From G958295935 sp965224235 (GTDB taxonomy: Bacteria; Chloroflexota; Dehalococcoidia; Lucifugimonadales; Lucifugimonadaceae), in contig CBDCYP010000002.1 in NCBI GenBank assembly GCA_965224235.1, forward strand, positions 992,001-1,056,000: a DNA stretch of 64,000 bases, given 5' to 3'. The stretch's first letter is position 1, and each line of letters opens with the position of its first letter. Below are positions 1 to 9,253 of the stretch, piece by piece. The notes beneath the pieces were generated by a model that did no database searches, was not told where the DNA came from, and saw nothing but the letters and a program-made list of their open reading frames with translations. The position numbers and the translations under genes were made by a program.

Positions 1-794
1 GTAACCAGCGGCTTGGCTGACCACTGGTCTTTGGCGTACCCGAGACCGTCTCTGGTTGAAACCAGGTAGGTGAAAGTCCCGTCAAGGTCGTCGAGCGAGT
101 CTTCGAGGGCCCTATCCAGGGATTCACCCCTGGCCAGTTTGTCGGCCAGGTACACTGCGATCAACTCCGAGTCGTTGCCCGTCTGAAAATGGTGGCCCTC
201 GTCTTCGTACATTCGCTTCAGCTTGTGGTAGTTGGTGAGTTGGCCGTTGTGCACTACAGTCACATCGGGAAAAGGGTATGCCCAGAACGGGTGCGCGTGA
301 TTAACGTCGACGCGGCTCTCGGTTGCCATCCGTACGTGACCGATGCCGTGAGTACCCGTTAGCTGCCTGAGGAGGTGCTTGTCGTCCATGACAACCGGAG
401 TGCCCACGTCTTTGATCACTTCCGAAGTCGCGCCGATGCTGTGCAGCGCGACCCCTGGCGTGTTCAACAAGGCCTCGGCGAGCTCAGCGGCTTCCCCCTC
501 GTAATTGACGACTAGCCGCAAAAATTGCCCGCTGGACTGCTTCGAGTTGACCACCCCGCCGGAACGCGCCACGGCGTCCTCGGCTCGGGACAGAATATCG
601 TCGGCCTGGCCTGCATCGTCGGTCCAGATGCGTATGACCAGGTCGCCCGCCAAGTCCTCGCCCACCACGGTGATACCGCTGGAGTCCTTTCCCCGGTGGG
701 TCATGGACTCCAACATTTTGACAAGGTCGTCCCCAACCGGTGCGAATCCCCTGCTGGTTGCTTTCTTGTAGAGGATTCCGCTTACGCCGCACAT
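1..794 (-). CDS. Class II glutamine amidotransferase, N-terminal part (runs off window)
   Basis: Translating the minus strand from the ATG at 794 gives a protein starting MCGVSGILYKK. Cys2 is the N-terminal nucleophile of class II (Ntn) glutamine amidotransferases, which release ammonia from glutamine. Further on are THRGKDSSGI, the family's glutamine-binding region, and later GHVRMATES, VVHNGQLTNY and FQTGNDSELIAVY, all typical of the GATase_2 fold. The open frame is unbroken for 264 codons to the window edge, so the C-terminus is not visible. The domain is shared by purF, glmS, asnB and glutamate synthase. The sequence looks most like the stand-alone amidotransferase subunit of archaeal-type glutamate synthase (GltB1/GlxB), but this cannot be settled without the rest of the gene. 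Confidence 0.85.
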   Translation of the reverse strand, partial: MCGVSGILYKKATSRGFAPVGDDLVKMLESMTHRGKDSSGITVVGEDLAGDLVIRIWTDDAGQADDILSRAEDAVARSGGVVNSKQSSGQFLRLVVNYEGEAAELAEALLNTPGVALHSIGATSEVIKDVGTPVVMDDKHLLRQLTGTHGIGHVRMATESRVDVNHAHPFWAYPFPDVTVVHNGQLTNYHKLKRMYEDEGHHFQTGNDSELIAVYLADKLARGESLDRALEDSLDDLDGTFTYLVSTRDGLGYAKDQWSAKPLV

Positions 795-1231
795 ATCTGT
801 TAATTGGTTCTACCGGGTGGGTCCAGGTTTTGGCTGGGAAGAGTGGGGCCGTCGGGGGTCAAGTGTAGGCGGGGCCCCTACTATCGTCAACAGAACGAGT
901 TAGGGGGCAGGGCAGTCTCAAAACGTTCGGAACCGGCTTTGGCGGAGGTTCCCATCCCACCCTTTCGAACCCCGACGTTGCCATTGCCAGAACTGACGGC
1001 TTTGCGGGGGCAACGCCGGTCGACGTAAGGAAGGAGTTGATTAAGGTTCGCTGTTCGGCAAGTTCGCATTTCTTCTGTAGTTCGCTCAAGTCACGGGCAA
1101 ACGCTATGGTGGTCATGACGTGGTCGAGCATCCCATGCCCGGGCTCTGGATCTACCTACTCCGCACGGGCGATCTGTCATCGGAGCGCCGTAAACGGTGA
1201 ACGTGGGGAACAGGGACGAGCGTTGCTGTCG
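795..1231. other. Intergenic region without a convincing gene
   Basis: About 440 bases lie between the amidotransferase start and the end of the Mrr-like gene. No RNA gene or strong hairpin is seen. A minus-strand open frame around 859-1131 has a protein-like first half but cannot be assigned; it is discussed among the rejected items. The promoter of the amidotransferase gene should lie here, but no clear -35/-10 pair was recognised. Confidence 0.4.
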
Positions 1232-2263
1232 TCATTCGTCCGAGTCCCGGATCTCGTCGAGTATGAAGAGCTTGTAGCTCTCGATGTGGGCACCTATCTG
1301 GTACTTGGCCAGCAGTACGGCAAGCTGCTCTCCGTTCATAAGAGCAACGGGCGCGGCGTCGGATCGCGTCGCTTCATCCCTCGCACCGTTGCTGAAATCA
1401 CTCGTGGTTATGATCAGTCCCTGCTCGTGCGCCCCCAGCGAGCCACGCACCTGCTGGACAACCGGCGCATGCACATTGTTCTTCCAGCGCTTCGCTTGCA
1501 CTGCCATACGGATTCTCACTGTATCGCCTACGACCAGGGTGCCGCGAACGTCGATGCCGCCGTCGCCGGAGTTATTCGTTACCTTCACATCTTCGAAGTC
1601 CATCGCCGCGAGGAGCACGCTAACGAGATTCTCGAAATCGGCTGGGGAAGCGTCGCGGGCGCGGGCGAGGAGTGACTGCCTGACCTCGCTATTCTTCTCT
1701 TCTATAAGACCCGCGACTTCCCCTGGCAACCAGGCAGCCAAGCCGACTATTCCGCGACCCTGCTGCACAAAGCGCGGCGATTCGCCACGGGTTTCGTGGC
1801 GACGAATTTCGGTGAGGATCGACGAGTACATCGTCGCGGCTGGCCTAAGCCCTTCGGTACGTATCAGCCCGTGTTCAAGTGCGCGTCCGGTGATCTCACG
1901 GTAGTGCAACGGCTCATGGTTGCTGGACCGGCTTAAGACCCGTTCGGCCGCGTCGGTGAAGGACAATCTGCCGGCTGAGTCACCGTTATTGACTTGCTCA
2001 GGTAATCGCGGAGGCTCAACCGACGATATTTCCTGCGTCACGTTGGGGTTCAGGGCGAACAGGCCCCGCCCATTGCGAACGAAATTCGAGGCTGAGCCCC
2101 CATCTTTGATGTCGACGGCAATCCGTGCGTTCACCGTGTTCCACGGCGTTTTACCCCCCGTGGTCCAAAGCTTCTGTGCAAGCATCCGGTCAGTGATCTC
2201 ACGATAGTGCAGCGGTCTACGCGCCTCGCGTAGTACCGCAACGGCTGCGTCAATTGCGTTCAC
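1232..2263 (-). CDS. HARE-HTH / Mrr-type restriction endonuclease
   Basis: A 343-residue protein with two repeats of a winged-helix HARE-HTH domain (about residues 1-72 and 100-176; both contain LHYREIT and a G-R-G end) followed by an Mrr-type catalytic domain (about 205-320). The nuclease core is visible as GDGGID (Asp238) and QAK (Gln256, Lys258), the D-(Q/E)xK pattern of Mrr enzymes, which cut DNA and often act on methylated DNA (type IV restriction). HARE-HTH domains are known to accompany restriction and DNA-modification proteins. The GTG start at 2263 overlaps the stop of the upstream hsdM remnant (GTGA), so the two were probably once co-transcribed. The track of key residues is complete, so this gene may be active even though its methylase partner is gone. 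Confidence 0.85.
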   Translation of the reverse strand: MNAIDAAVAVLREARRPLHYREITDRMLAQKLWTTGGKTPWNTVNARIAVDIKDGGSASNFVRNGRGLFALNPNVTQEISSVEPPRLPEQVNNGDSAGRLSFTDAAERVLSRSSNHEPLHYREITGRALEHGLIRTEGLRPAATMYSSILTEIRRHETRGESPRFVQQGRGIVGLAAWLPGEVAGLIEEKNSEVRQSLLARARDASPADFENLVSVLLAAMDFEDVKVTNNSGDGGIDVRGTLVVGDTVRIRMAVQAKRWKNNVHAPVVQQVRGSLGAHEQGLIITTSDFSNGARDEATRSDAAPVALMNGEQLAVLLAKYQIGAHIESYKLFILDEIRDSDE

Positions 2264-2571
2264 GCTGTCACCTCAGTCAGCAGACGGGCGATTTCGCTCC
2301 CCAGCGCCTGTAGGTCGGACTCGATCTCCTCAAGGGGGCGGGGCGGCTCGTAAATGTAGAAGTAACGATTGAATGGGATCTCGTATCCGATCTTCTTCTT
2401 GCTCTCATTCACCCATGCGTCGGGAACGTGCGGCAGCACTTCGCGGGCAACGAACTGATCCACGTCTTCGCTCAGTGGCACAATATCAGTGTCGCGCAAC
2501 TCGGGATCCGATTCGTGGTTGCCGCGACGGTCCAGGCATATCTCGGCGCTGGCATCGCGCTCGCTTCGTAT
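2260..2571 (-). pseudogene. hsdM: 3' remnant of type I restriction-modification methylase subunit
   Basis: The minus-strand frame carries DPELRDTDIVPLSEDV, then REVLPHVPDAWV, GYEIPFNRYFYIYEPPRPLEEI, and a short helical end. This is the conserved C-terminal end of HsdM-type N6-adenine methylases. Similarity begins just after an in-frame TAA at 2572-2574; the roughly 500 residues holding the SAM-binding and NPPY motifs are absent, and an unrelated MITE and SDR gene follow. A TTG at about 2499 could start a 79-residue product, but without a catalytic domain it would not be a methylase. I read this as a truncated gene left after a deletion or insertion, still overlapping the Mrr gene by four bases. 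Confidence 0.75.
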
Positions 2572-2778
2572 TTAGTCGATTCCGGTCAACACCATCGAAG
2601 GACGCTCGATTCCGGATGCAATACCGCTGTGGTGAGGCGTTCCATACTCAAGAAACGAGTATTTTGCCGAACCGTTCGTGAATCTGATCTTCATCATATC
2701 CCAGCGCTTTTGGGACCCTCTCCTGTAATCTGCGCCTGTTCGTTCACCCCTTCCTGGCCCGCCCCAAAAGTGGAAGGA

Positions 2779-2964
2779 TTAACAGGCTGCTGAAAAAGGG
2801 TAAGGCGTACAGACATGGTGGGTGGGGCGTCAAGTAGCCCAACGACATCCGTCATATCATAGTTCGTTCGGAGCTATTGGTGCAGAAAGCGCAATGTGGC
2901 GTCGCTTATCGTCGAGCCGCTTTGAGTCCTGAGTAGACCTCAGAGTTTTTCCGCAGCCTGTTAA
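2779..2964. mobile_element. 186-bp MITE-like element with CAGGCTGC-type inverted ends
   Basis: The left end (2779-2797) reads TTAACAGGCTGCTGAAAAA and the right end (2946-2964) is its reverse complement with one mismatch. The ends therefore form 19-bp inverted repeats that include a TTAA at each border, possibly a duplicated target. The interior has no transposase. It lies between the hsdM remnant and the SDR gene, and its right end is about 35 bases before the SDR start. Confidence 0.7.
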
Positions 2965-2998
2965 GACTGTAGAGACACGAGACGTTGAGGAGGAAAGC

Positions 2999-3808
2999 AT
3001 GGTTGGACGCGTGGCGGGGAAGGTTGCAGTTGTCGTGGGGGGCGGGCAGACTCCGGGCGAGACCACCGGGAACGGCAGGGCCACAGCGATAGTGTTGGCG
3101 CGGGAGGGAGCGATAGTTGTGGTCGCGGACGTGGACATGGCATCGGCGCAGGAAACCGTCGACATGATCGTGGACGTAGGGGGCGACGCTGTCGCCGCGC
3201 ATGTGGACGCAACCGACGAGAACTCGGTGGCAACACTCGTCAACGGCGTGGCCGCAAGGCGCGGCGCCCTCGACATCCTCCACAACAACGTCGGGGCGAG
3301 CATCGCCTTGGGCGACGCGACGGCTGTCGATCTCACGGAGGAGGCGTTCGACCGCAGCTTTGCGGTAAACCTCAAGAGTCACTGGATGTCTTGCAAGCAT
3401 GCGATCCCGATCATGCGGAAGCAGGGGGGCGGCTCCATCGTGAACATTTCGTCCCTTGCGGCGCTGGAGGACTACCCTTATCTCGGATACAAGACCACGA
3501 AGACTGCGCTTATCGCGCTGACTCAGAACCTGGCCTCGGCCCACGCCGATGCAGGTGTCAGGGTAAACGCCATCCTTCCGGGCCTTATGAACACTCCAAT
3601 GGCCATGGAGCCCCGCGTGGCGCAAGGGATCCCGCGAGAGCAGGTCGCGGCGATGCGAAACGCCCGAGTTCCCTTGGGGCGTCGTATGGGAACCGCCTGG
3701 GACGTCGCCCACGCAGCCCTGTTCCTCCACTCCGACGAAGCGCAGTTCATCAGTGGCATCTGGCTCCCCGTCGACGGCGCCGCCTGGGCGAGCCAGGGCA
3801 AGTACTAG
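2999..3808 (+). CDS. SDR-family NAD(P)-dependent oxidoreductase
   Basis: A 269-residue classical short-chain dehydrogenase/reductase. The nucleotide-binding loop is at residues 14-26 (GGGQTPGETTGNG, longer than the usual TGxxxGIG), HNNVG is the NNAG-type motif, NISS supplies the catalytic Ser, and Y164-xxx-K168 (YKTTK) is the active-site pair. The C-terminus ends in a typical SDR segment (SGIWLPVDGAAWAS). The substrate cannot be told; such proteins oxidise alcohols or reduce ketones. A strong ribosome binding site, GAGGAGG, lies 8 bases before the ATG. It is followed by a transporter locus but is not close-coupled to it. Confidence 0.9.
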   Translation: MVGRVAGKVAVVVGGGQTPGETTGNGRATAIVLAREGAIVVVADVDMASAQETVDMIVDVGGDAVAAHVDATDENSVATLVNGVAARRGALDILHNNVGASIALGDATAVDLTEEAFDRSFAVNLKSHWMSCKHAIPIMRKQGGGSIVNISSLAALEDYPYLGYKTTKTALIALTQNLASAHADAGVRVNAILPGLMNTPMAMEPRVAQGIPREQVAAMRNARVPLGRRMGTAWDVAHAALFLHSDEAQFISGIWLPVDGAAWASQGKY

Positions 3809-4172
3809 CGGGCGATAACTGCGCCTGGCCGCATACTCGAAGTGTGCGCATCATACTCGGCAAGCAGTCTTGCGCGTCAAATAAAGTTGTCTTGGGAAGG
3901 CCCCGCAGCCCTGCTTCTTTCGTTGCCGTCGCCCGCAAGATACGGCCCCAACAGAATCCCGCGCATCGGCGTAGCGCCTACGAGGTCTTCCTATTGTCTG
4001 GCTGGGGAATCCAGGCGTTCTCAGCACGTTGACATTCATCTGCGAAGGTGCTTTACTTCGGCGGCGCGAACCAGCCAATTTTGTATTGGCGATCGGCCCG
4101 CCGCGGCGTTCCGCTGGTAGATCCACAACGCAGTTTCCTCACTTTTCAGCCAATCCCGAAAGGGGCCCAATC
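3809..4172. other. Intergenic leader of the binding-protein gene
   Basis: No gene was recognised. A TTGACA at 4029-4034 with a weak TTTACT 17 bases later (4052-4057) could be the promoter of the solute-binding protein, giving a leader of about 110 bases. No terminator hairpin with a T-run is seen after the SDR gene. Confidence 0.35.
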
Positions 4173-5936
4173 ATGTTCGGATTTCGTCGCAGATATATAG
4201 CGATCCTGGGGATCGCGGTTCTGACAGGGGCCATTGCCGTCCTTGTCGCATGTGGGGGAGAAAAGATCGTCACCAAAGAGGTGCCGGTGGAGAAGATAGT
4301 CACCAAAGAGGTGCCGGTGGAGAAGATAGTCACCAAAGTGGTGATCAAGGAAGTGCCAAAAGAGGTTGTGGTCAAAGAGGAAGTCATCAAGACGGTCGAG
4401 CGGGTTGTGGTTGCTACACCGAGCGTATTTGAGGCCAGGGAGATTGCAGCGGTGTCCGACGGCCGCAGAGGCGGCACGCTGAGGGTCGTCTCTCAGGCTA
4501 GCATCGGCACGATAGACCCCATCTCGTCCAGCGCGTGGGTGGCGTGGGCTGTTTCCTCTCAGATTTACGACGTGCCGTTCGCATCCGACGGCGCCTTCCA
4601 GCCCCAGCTTCAGATGCTCGAAGACTGGTCAATCAGCCCAGATGGGCTGGTCTGGTCGTTCACGATCAGGGACGGCCTGCAGTGGCACGATGGGGATCCG
4701 GTCACGGCGGAAGACTTCAAGGCCACCCTGGAACGAGCGTTCGACTCGTACTACACCGGTTGGCAAGAGCTTGGCGCGCGCGCCACGGTGGAGGTGGTAG
4801 ACGACAAAACGTGGATTCTCAATTTCGAAGAGCCGTTCGGGCTGGTGCTGGACTCCATGAGCTTCAACACAGAGGGCTTGCCAATCCAGAAGGCGAGCAT
4901 CATCGGAGACACGCCCGCGGAGCGCGGCGGAGGCGTGCTACAGGAGCACATCGGCTCCGGTCCGTACAAGTTCGTGTCCTGGGACGTGGGCAACCGTGTC
5001 ATCCTGGAGCGGTTCGATGACTACGTTTCGCGGAGCGAGGCCCCTTCGGGACACGCTGGGGCGAAGTACGCATTCGTGGACAGTATCGAATTCCACGAGA
5101 TTCCAGACGTTCAGACCCGGCTTTCCCTGCTGGAAACCAGGGAAGTTGACTTCATAGATACGGCGCCGCTGGACTTCTTTGAGATCATGCGGGACAACCC
5201 TGAGATCGATGTCTACACCGACCCGATCGGCAGGTGGCCGGTAATGGTAATCAACCACCGGGGTCCATTCACGGACCTCAAGGCGAGACAGGCTCTCCAG
5301 GCGGCCATAAACAACGAGGCCATAATGGCTGCGTACGGCCCGCCCGGGTTGCGAGGGCTGTGCTCCGCCGTCTTCCTGTGCGGCCTCCGCTGGGACACCA
5401 GGGTCGGCGAGGAGAACTACAACCAAGACGACGTGGAGAAGGCAAAGCGGTTGCTGGCGGAGTCCAACTACGATGGTCAGCCCATAGTTGCGATGACTCC
5501 GGTGGATCAGCCCACGATCCACCCAATACTCACCGTAGCCGAGCAAAACCTGAGGGCAGCGGGCTTTAACCTGGACTTGCAGGTCGTGGACTGGGCCACG
5601 CTCAAGTCCCGCAGGGTGAAGCCGGACGACTGGGACCTCTTCACGACGTGGGGCGCGGCGGCGGCGGCAACGCCACTGACGAACAAACTCGGCGTAGGCA
5701 ACCTTGGAGGTTTTGAAAGCGATCGCGTGACTCAACTACGCGAGGCTTTCTTCAAGGCCACCTCGGAAGAAGAGCAGCTAGGGCTGGTCGAGCAGCTCCA
5801 GCTGACTTACTACGAGGAAGTGCCCTACGTGGTGATCGGCTACTTCTCCGGCATTCACGCGGCAGGTACCTGGGTGAGGGGCTTCGACTCTCGCGCGCTG
5901 TGGCCGGCCTACTGGAACGTCTGGCTGGAGAGGTAA
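4173..5936 (+). CDS. ABC transporter substrate-binding lipoprotein (family 5, peptide/opine type)
   Basis: A 587-residue extracytoplasmic solute-binding protein. I chose the ATG at 4173 because it starts a good signal peptide (FGFRRRYIAIL...TGAIAVLVACG) with a lipobox Cys about residue 27; the upstream open frame adds an implausible extension. Next comes a charged linker made of repeated VTKEVPVEK units (residues about 30-60), then an SBP_bac_5 domain (RRGGTLRVVSQASIGTIDP, WSFTIRDGLQWHDGDPVTAEDF, GSGPYKF). It would capture a peptide or similar ligand outside the membrane and hand it to the permeases that follow. ATPase subunits of the OppD/OppF kind are not seen in the window, so they must be encoded elsewhere. 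Confidence 0.92.
   Translation: MFGFRRRYIAILGIAVLTGAIAVLVACGGEKIVTKEVPVEKIVTKEVPVEKIVTKVVIKEVPKEVVVKEEVIKTVERVVVATPSVFEAREIAAVSDGRRGGTLRVVSQASIGTIDPISSSAWVAWAVSSQIYDVPFASDGAFQPQLQMLEDWSISPDGLVWSFTIRDGLQWHDGDPVTAEDFKATLERAFDSYYTGWQELGARATVEVVDDKTWILNFEEPFGLVLDSMSFNTEGLPIQKASIIGDTPAERGGGVLQEHIGSGPYKFVSWDVGNRVILERFDDYVSRSEAPSGHAGAKYAFVDSIEFHEIPDVQTRLSLLETREVDFIDTAPLDFFEIMRDNPEIDVYTDPIGRWPVMVINHRGPFTDLKARQALQAAINNEAIMAAYGPPGLRGLCSAVFLCGLRWDTRVGEENYNQDDVEKAKRLLAESNYDGQPIVAMTPVDQPTIHPILTVAEQNLRAAGFNLDLQVVDWATLKSRRVKPDDWDLFTTWGAAAAATPLTNKLGVGNLGGFESDRVTQLREAFFKATSEEEQLGLVEQLQLTYYEEVPYVVIGYFSGIHAAGTWVRGFDSRALWPAYWNVWLER
4260..4350 (+). repeat. 30-bp tandem repeat coding the VTKEVPVEK linker
   Basis: Two near-identical 30-base units and part of a third (core gtcaccaaagaggtgccggt) encode IVTKEVPVEK repeats right after the lipidated Cys. 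The linker probably spaces the binding domain away from the membrane. Such repeats expand and contract easily, so copy number may vary between strains. Confidence 0.8.
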
Positions 5937-6121
5937 TCTCTGCCTCCCATAAGACTTAACCTCATTAGAGTCGACGAGGGTAGGCAATCGACGCTCGAAT
6001 TAGAGTGATCGGTTGCCACCCCTCGGTACCTGCTCCGGACCCGTTCCGGGGCAGGCTTACGTCGACATGACGGTTGGGATCCGAACCTGAGGCGCCCACT
6101 ACCTCAGGCTCAGAGTAGGAC

Positions 6122-7063
6122 ATGAGCGGATACATTGGACGGCGGCTGCTTCTCGTTATCCCGACTATGCTCGTCGTGGCTCTATTCACTTTCGGCCTGC
6201 TCCAGATAACGCCGGGTGACCCTGCGGCGTTGCTGGCGGGGGAGGAGGAGACAGCCGAGGACATTGAGAAGATCAGGCGTCGGCTGGGTCTTGACAAGCC
6301 TGTGAGCGAGCAGTTCGTTTCGTGGATCGGAATGCTCGCCAGGGGCGACCTGGGCACGTCGATCCGCTCCGGCAAGCCGGTGACGGGCATCATCATCGGC
6401 CGACTGGAGCCGACCATCGCGCTGACTATTCTGACGGAGGTTGTGGCTATTTCGCTTGCGGTCCCGATGGGGGTGTTGGCGGCGTGGAAAGCGAACACGT
6501 GGGTCGACCGCGTAGTCATGGGCTTCTCAGTTTTCGGCTTCTCGATTCCGGTGTTCTGGCTGGGCTTTTTGCTGATCTGGGTGTTCGCGCTCAACTTCCA
6601 CCTGCTGCCGGCTGGCGGTTACACGCCAGTATTCGAAGGGTTCGTGCCGTTCGCCAAGCGGATGATTCTGCCCACAATGTCCGCCGCCGCCGTCATCATG
6701 GCGCTGGTGGCCCGCATCACCCGCGCGAGCGTTATCGAGGTACTACAGGAGGACTACGTAAGGACGGCCAGGGCGAAGGGTCTCGGCGAAATTTTGGTGC
6801 TCTGGAGACATACGCTGAAAAACGCGAGCCTGCCCATTGTGACGATCATCGGGCTGGGGTTCGCCGCACTGCTTACAGGGGTTGTGGTGGTGGAGGTGGT
6901 GTTCGCGGTGCCTGGACTCGGGCGCCTCCTGTCCGACGCAATCAAGGCGCGGGACTACCCGATCATCCAGGGGCTCATTCTTTTCCTGTCGGCAATCTAC
7001 ATTCTGGTGAACCTGGCGGTGGATTTAGTGTATGCCTACCTCGACCCGAGAATCCGATACTAA
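6122..7063 (+). CDS. ABC transporter permease, DppB/OppB family
   Basis: A 313-residue inner-membrane permease. It has the family N-terminus (YIGRRLLLVIPTM, then LLQITPGDPA), about six transmembrane segments, and the EAA loop (DYVRTARAKGLGE, about residues 216-228) that contacts the ATPase. The C-terminus VYAYLDPRIRY is the hallmark end of DppB-type permeases. It lies 185 bases after the binding-protein gene and pairs with the DppC-type permease downstream to form the channel. Confidence 0.93.
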   Translation: MSGYIGRRLLLVIPTMLVVALFTFGLLQITPGDPAALLAGEEETAEDIEKIRRRLGLDKPVSEQFVSWIGMLARGDLGTSIRSGKPVTGIIIGRLEPTIALTILTEVVAISLAVPMGVLAAWKANTWVDRVVMGFSVFGFSIPVFWLGFLLIWVFALNFHLLPAGGYTPVFEGFVPFAKRMILPTMSAAAVIMALVARITRASVIEVLQEDYVRTARAKGLGEILVLWRHTLKNASLPIVTIIGLGFAALLTGVVVVEVVFAVPGLGRLLSDAIKARDYPIIQGLILFLSAIYILVNLAVDLVYAYLDPRIRY

Positions 7064-7225
7064 CCCCGGTGTGGACGTTTCTCCGTCGGTCCGGCAAAGA
7101 ACCCGGCCTGTACCTGACCCCGGACCCGAAATGGGACTGGATCCCGGCCGCCTTTCAAGCAGGAAAATACTCGCTCTTTCGATTCCGGAACTTCGCGGGA
7201 ATGACGATCTGACACGGATTACGAA

Positions 7226-8125
7226 GTGAAAAACGGAACGACGACACTGCAAGGCCTCATCTCGCAGGCGTCCACCGAGGGCGCTGCACGTTTAGGCCGG
7301 GGATTGGGACCTTTTCGACAAAGCCGCGTGATGACGGCGGGAGTTCTGATCGTCGTCGTGATGAGTGTGGTCGCGATCACCGCGCCTCTTCTGTCGCCAA
7401 AAGAGCCGATGGCGATAGACACGTTCCGCCGTCTTCTTCCGCCTTCGGGGATGGACTGGCTGGGGACAGACCACCTCGGTCGTGACGTGTTCGCTCGGAC
7501 GGTGTTCGGAACGCGGGTTTCGCTGCTGGTGGGCTTCTCGGTGTCGCTGTTGACGGTCTTAGTGGGCACGGTGATCGGTTTGGCGACGGGGTACAACCGG
7601 CGCCTGGACACGATTTTGATGAGGGTTGTCGATGGCATAATGTCCATCCCTGGTCTCCTTCTGGCGGTCGCGCTGATGGCGATTTTCGGGGCTTCGATAC
7701 AGAACGTAGTCATTGCGCTGGTGGTTACGTCGATCCCCTCGGTGATCCGCCTCGTAAGGTCGCAGGTTCTCAGCCTACGCGAGCAGGCTTTTGTCGAAGC
7801 GGCGAGGGCGATCGGAGTGAGGCCGACCCGTATACTGAGGCTGCATATTTTTCCTCAGACGATAGCTCCGCTGATAGTGCAGGGAACGTATATTTGCGCC
7901 AGCGCGATTCTGGTGGAGGCGGCGCTGAGTTTTCTGGGGGCAGGCTCCCCGCCGAGTGTGCCGAGCTGGGGCAACATGATGGCCGAGGGGCGCACCTACC
8001 TCCGCACCGCCGAGTGGATAGTTGTGTTCCCAGGCCTGCTTCTGACGATAACCGTTATGGGCATAAACCTTGGGGGGGACGGTCTGCGAGACGCGCTCGA
8101 CCCGAAGCTGAGACGGCAGCTGTAA
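7226..8125 (+). CDS. ABC transporter permease, DppC/OppC family
   Basis: A 299-residue permease with the N-terminal GVLIVVVMSVVAITAPLL segment, the WLGTDHLGRDVFAR signature of DppC-type subunits, the EAA loop (QAFVEAARAIGVRPTRI, about 186-202) and the conserved end GDGLRDALDPKLRR. The first in-frame ATG after the upstream permease is used; a short repeat-like stretch (7064-7225) ending in cgggaatgacg separates the two permease genes, which is unusual because these genes normally abut. Confidence 0.92.
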   Translation: MKNGTTTLQGLISQASTEGAARLGRGLGPFRQSRVMTAGVLIVVVMSVVAITAPLLSPKEPMAIDTFRRLLPPSGMDWLGTDHLGRDVFARTVFGTRVSLLVGFSVSLLTVLVGTVIGLATGYNRRLDTILMRVVDGIMSIPGLLLAVALMAIFGASIQNVVIALVVTSIPSVIRLVRSQVLSLREQAFVEAARAIGVRPTRILRLHIFPQTIAPLIVQGTYICASAILVEAALSFLGAGSPPSVPSWGNMMAEGRTYLRTAEWIVVFPGLLLTITVMGINLGGDGLRDALDPKLRRQL

Positions 8126-8552
8126 TGGCCGTCGGATTGGGTGCCTGCGGCTGAGTCCGGACGAGTTCGGGAATCGTGACCACGGCGCCGGTTGTGCCCC
8201 TCCAGCCGGGCATCATGATTGGCCGGGCCCTCTTTGCGCAGGCTCGTGCCGGTGCGTCACTTGATGCCTTAGAGGGTGTCTAATAAGTCCCTCCGTCCTG
8301 AGCAATACCGGGCGATCCGGGGTCAACTGTATGGGCCGGCCCGCCTCGTTGAAAGTAGATTCTTCGGCTTCGCTCAGAATGACAATTGTTTTTAGACACC
8401 CTCTTAGATAGAGCGCGACAAGCCGGCATCAGATTGGAGACTTAGCGAGTTCGGAGGTTGGCGGTCTGAGTTGCTGGCGGACGGACTCCGTATCTTCAAC
8501 CCTGTTGTGACCGCGGCAACCGCCCCGGCCCGCCCCGTTAGCGGCGGGATCG
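8126..8552. other. Intergenic region holding one MITE
   Basis: Apart from the inverted-repeat element at 8271-8404, no gene or RNA was recognised. The stretch separates the transporter operon from a cluster of small membrane proteins. Confidence 0.4.
8271..8404. mobile_element. 134-bp MITE-like element with AGAGGGTGTCTAA ends
   Basis: AGAGGGTGTCTAA at 8271-8283 is repeated exactly, inverted, at 8392-8404. The interior carries the cttcgctcagaatgac motif. A second, longer member of the family lies at 12618-13118. There is no coding capacity, so it would move in trans if at all. Confidence 0.75.
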
Positions 8553-8561
8553 GTGTCACCC

Positions 8562-8990
8562 ATGAGCGATAACGGGCCAAAGATGGCTGCTCGCATCACG
8601 ACCGTTTCAGCCTGGACGGCCCACGCCCTGACCTGGGCTGCCGGGGTCTGGTTGGGGTTCGCTCCATCTTACCGGGGTGTATCGGGAACTCTACTCCCCG
8701 ACGGGTCTTGCTGCGAGGTCACGCGGCATACCGCTACGCTCTTCGAGACGAATGGCCTGATTGTAATGACGTGGTTGCTGGCGCCCGTCCTGTTAACCTA
8801 CATTGCGTTGGCGGCCATACATCTCGTAGGCCCGGGGCGGGCAAAACGCAAAATACTCCTCTGGTGTCCCGCCGTGGCCCTCCTCGTATTTTGTATGCTG
8901 GCGATCTTCTCCTTTGGTATGATCTATCTGCCGGCTGCGCTTGTGCTACTTGTCGCAGCCGTCACCGACTCAAGAAGCCAAGCCGCATAA
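8562..8990 (+). CDS. Small integral membrane protein, unknown function
   Basis: A 142-residue protein starting at the ATG at 8562 (a GTG at 8553 is also possible). Three or four hydrophobic segments are visible: about residues 17-36, 68-90, 99-118 and 120-134. A pair of cysteines (GSCCE) lies in the first extracytoplasmic loop. I do not recognise the family. Its 3' third is repeated 847 bases downstream as a headless copy, because the gene's end lies in a tandem duplication. Confidence 0.6.
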   Translation: MSDNGPKMAARITTVSAWTAHALTWAAGVWLGFAPSYRGVSGTLLPDGSCCEVTRHTATLFETNGLIVMTWLLAPVLLTYIALAAIHLVGPGRAKRKILLWCPAVALLVFCMLAIFSFGMIYLPAALVLLVAAVTDSRSQAA

Positions 8991-9253
8991 CATGTAATAT
9001 CCGATACCGCCGTCCCCACACGACCCCGGTCCATTATCATGACGTCCAACATCGGTCAGACCCGATTCGTCCTCCCCGATCCCGCTCGGGGAACCACAGG
9101 GCGCTCGGAAGGGGTTGGTCTGCGAGACCCTGAACGACCGTCTAGTACCTTCCCCCGTCAGCCGGTTGTACTCGCCTGGTCAGGTGTTCCCAAGAACGCC
9201 CCGCCAGCCACTTCCTAGCTGCATAACTTTCTACAACAAACAGAGGAATCTAC

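Noticed and set aside
859..1131. Minus-strand open frame with a protein-like start (DLSELQKKCELAEQRTLINSF), possibly the tail of a site-specific recombinase
   Set aside because: The resemblance is short, the second half is low-quality, and no catalytic or zinc-ribbon part is present. I could not support it as a gene or a named remnant.
7064..7225. Repeat-like sequence ending cgggaatgacg between the two permease genes
   Set aside because: No inverted ends or second full copy could be matched in the window. It is mentioned only with the permease.
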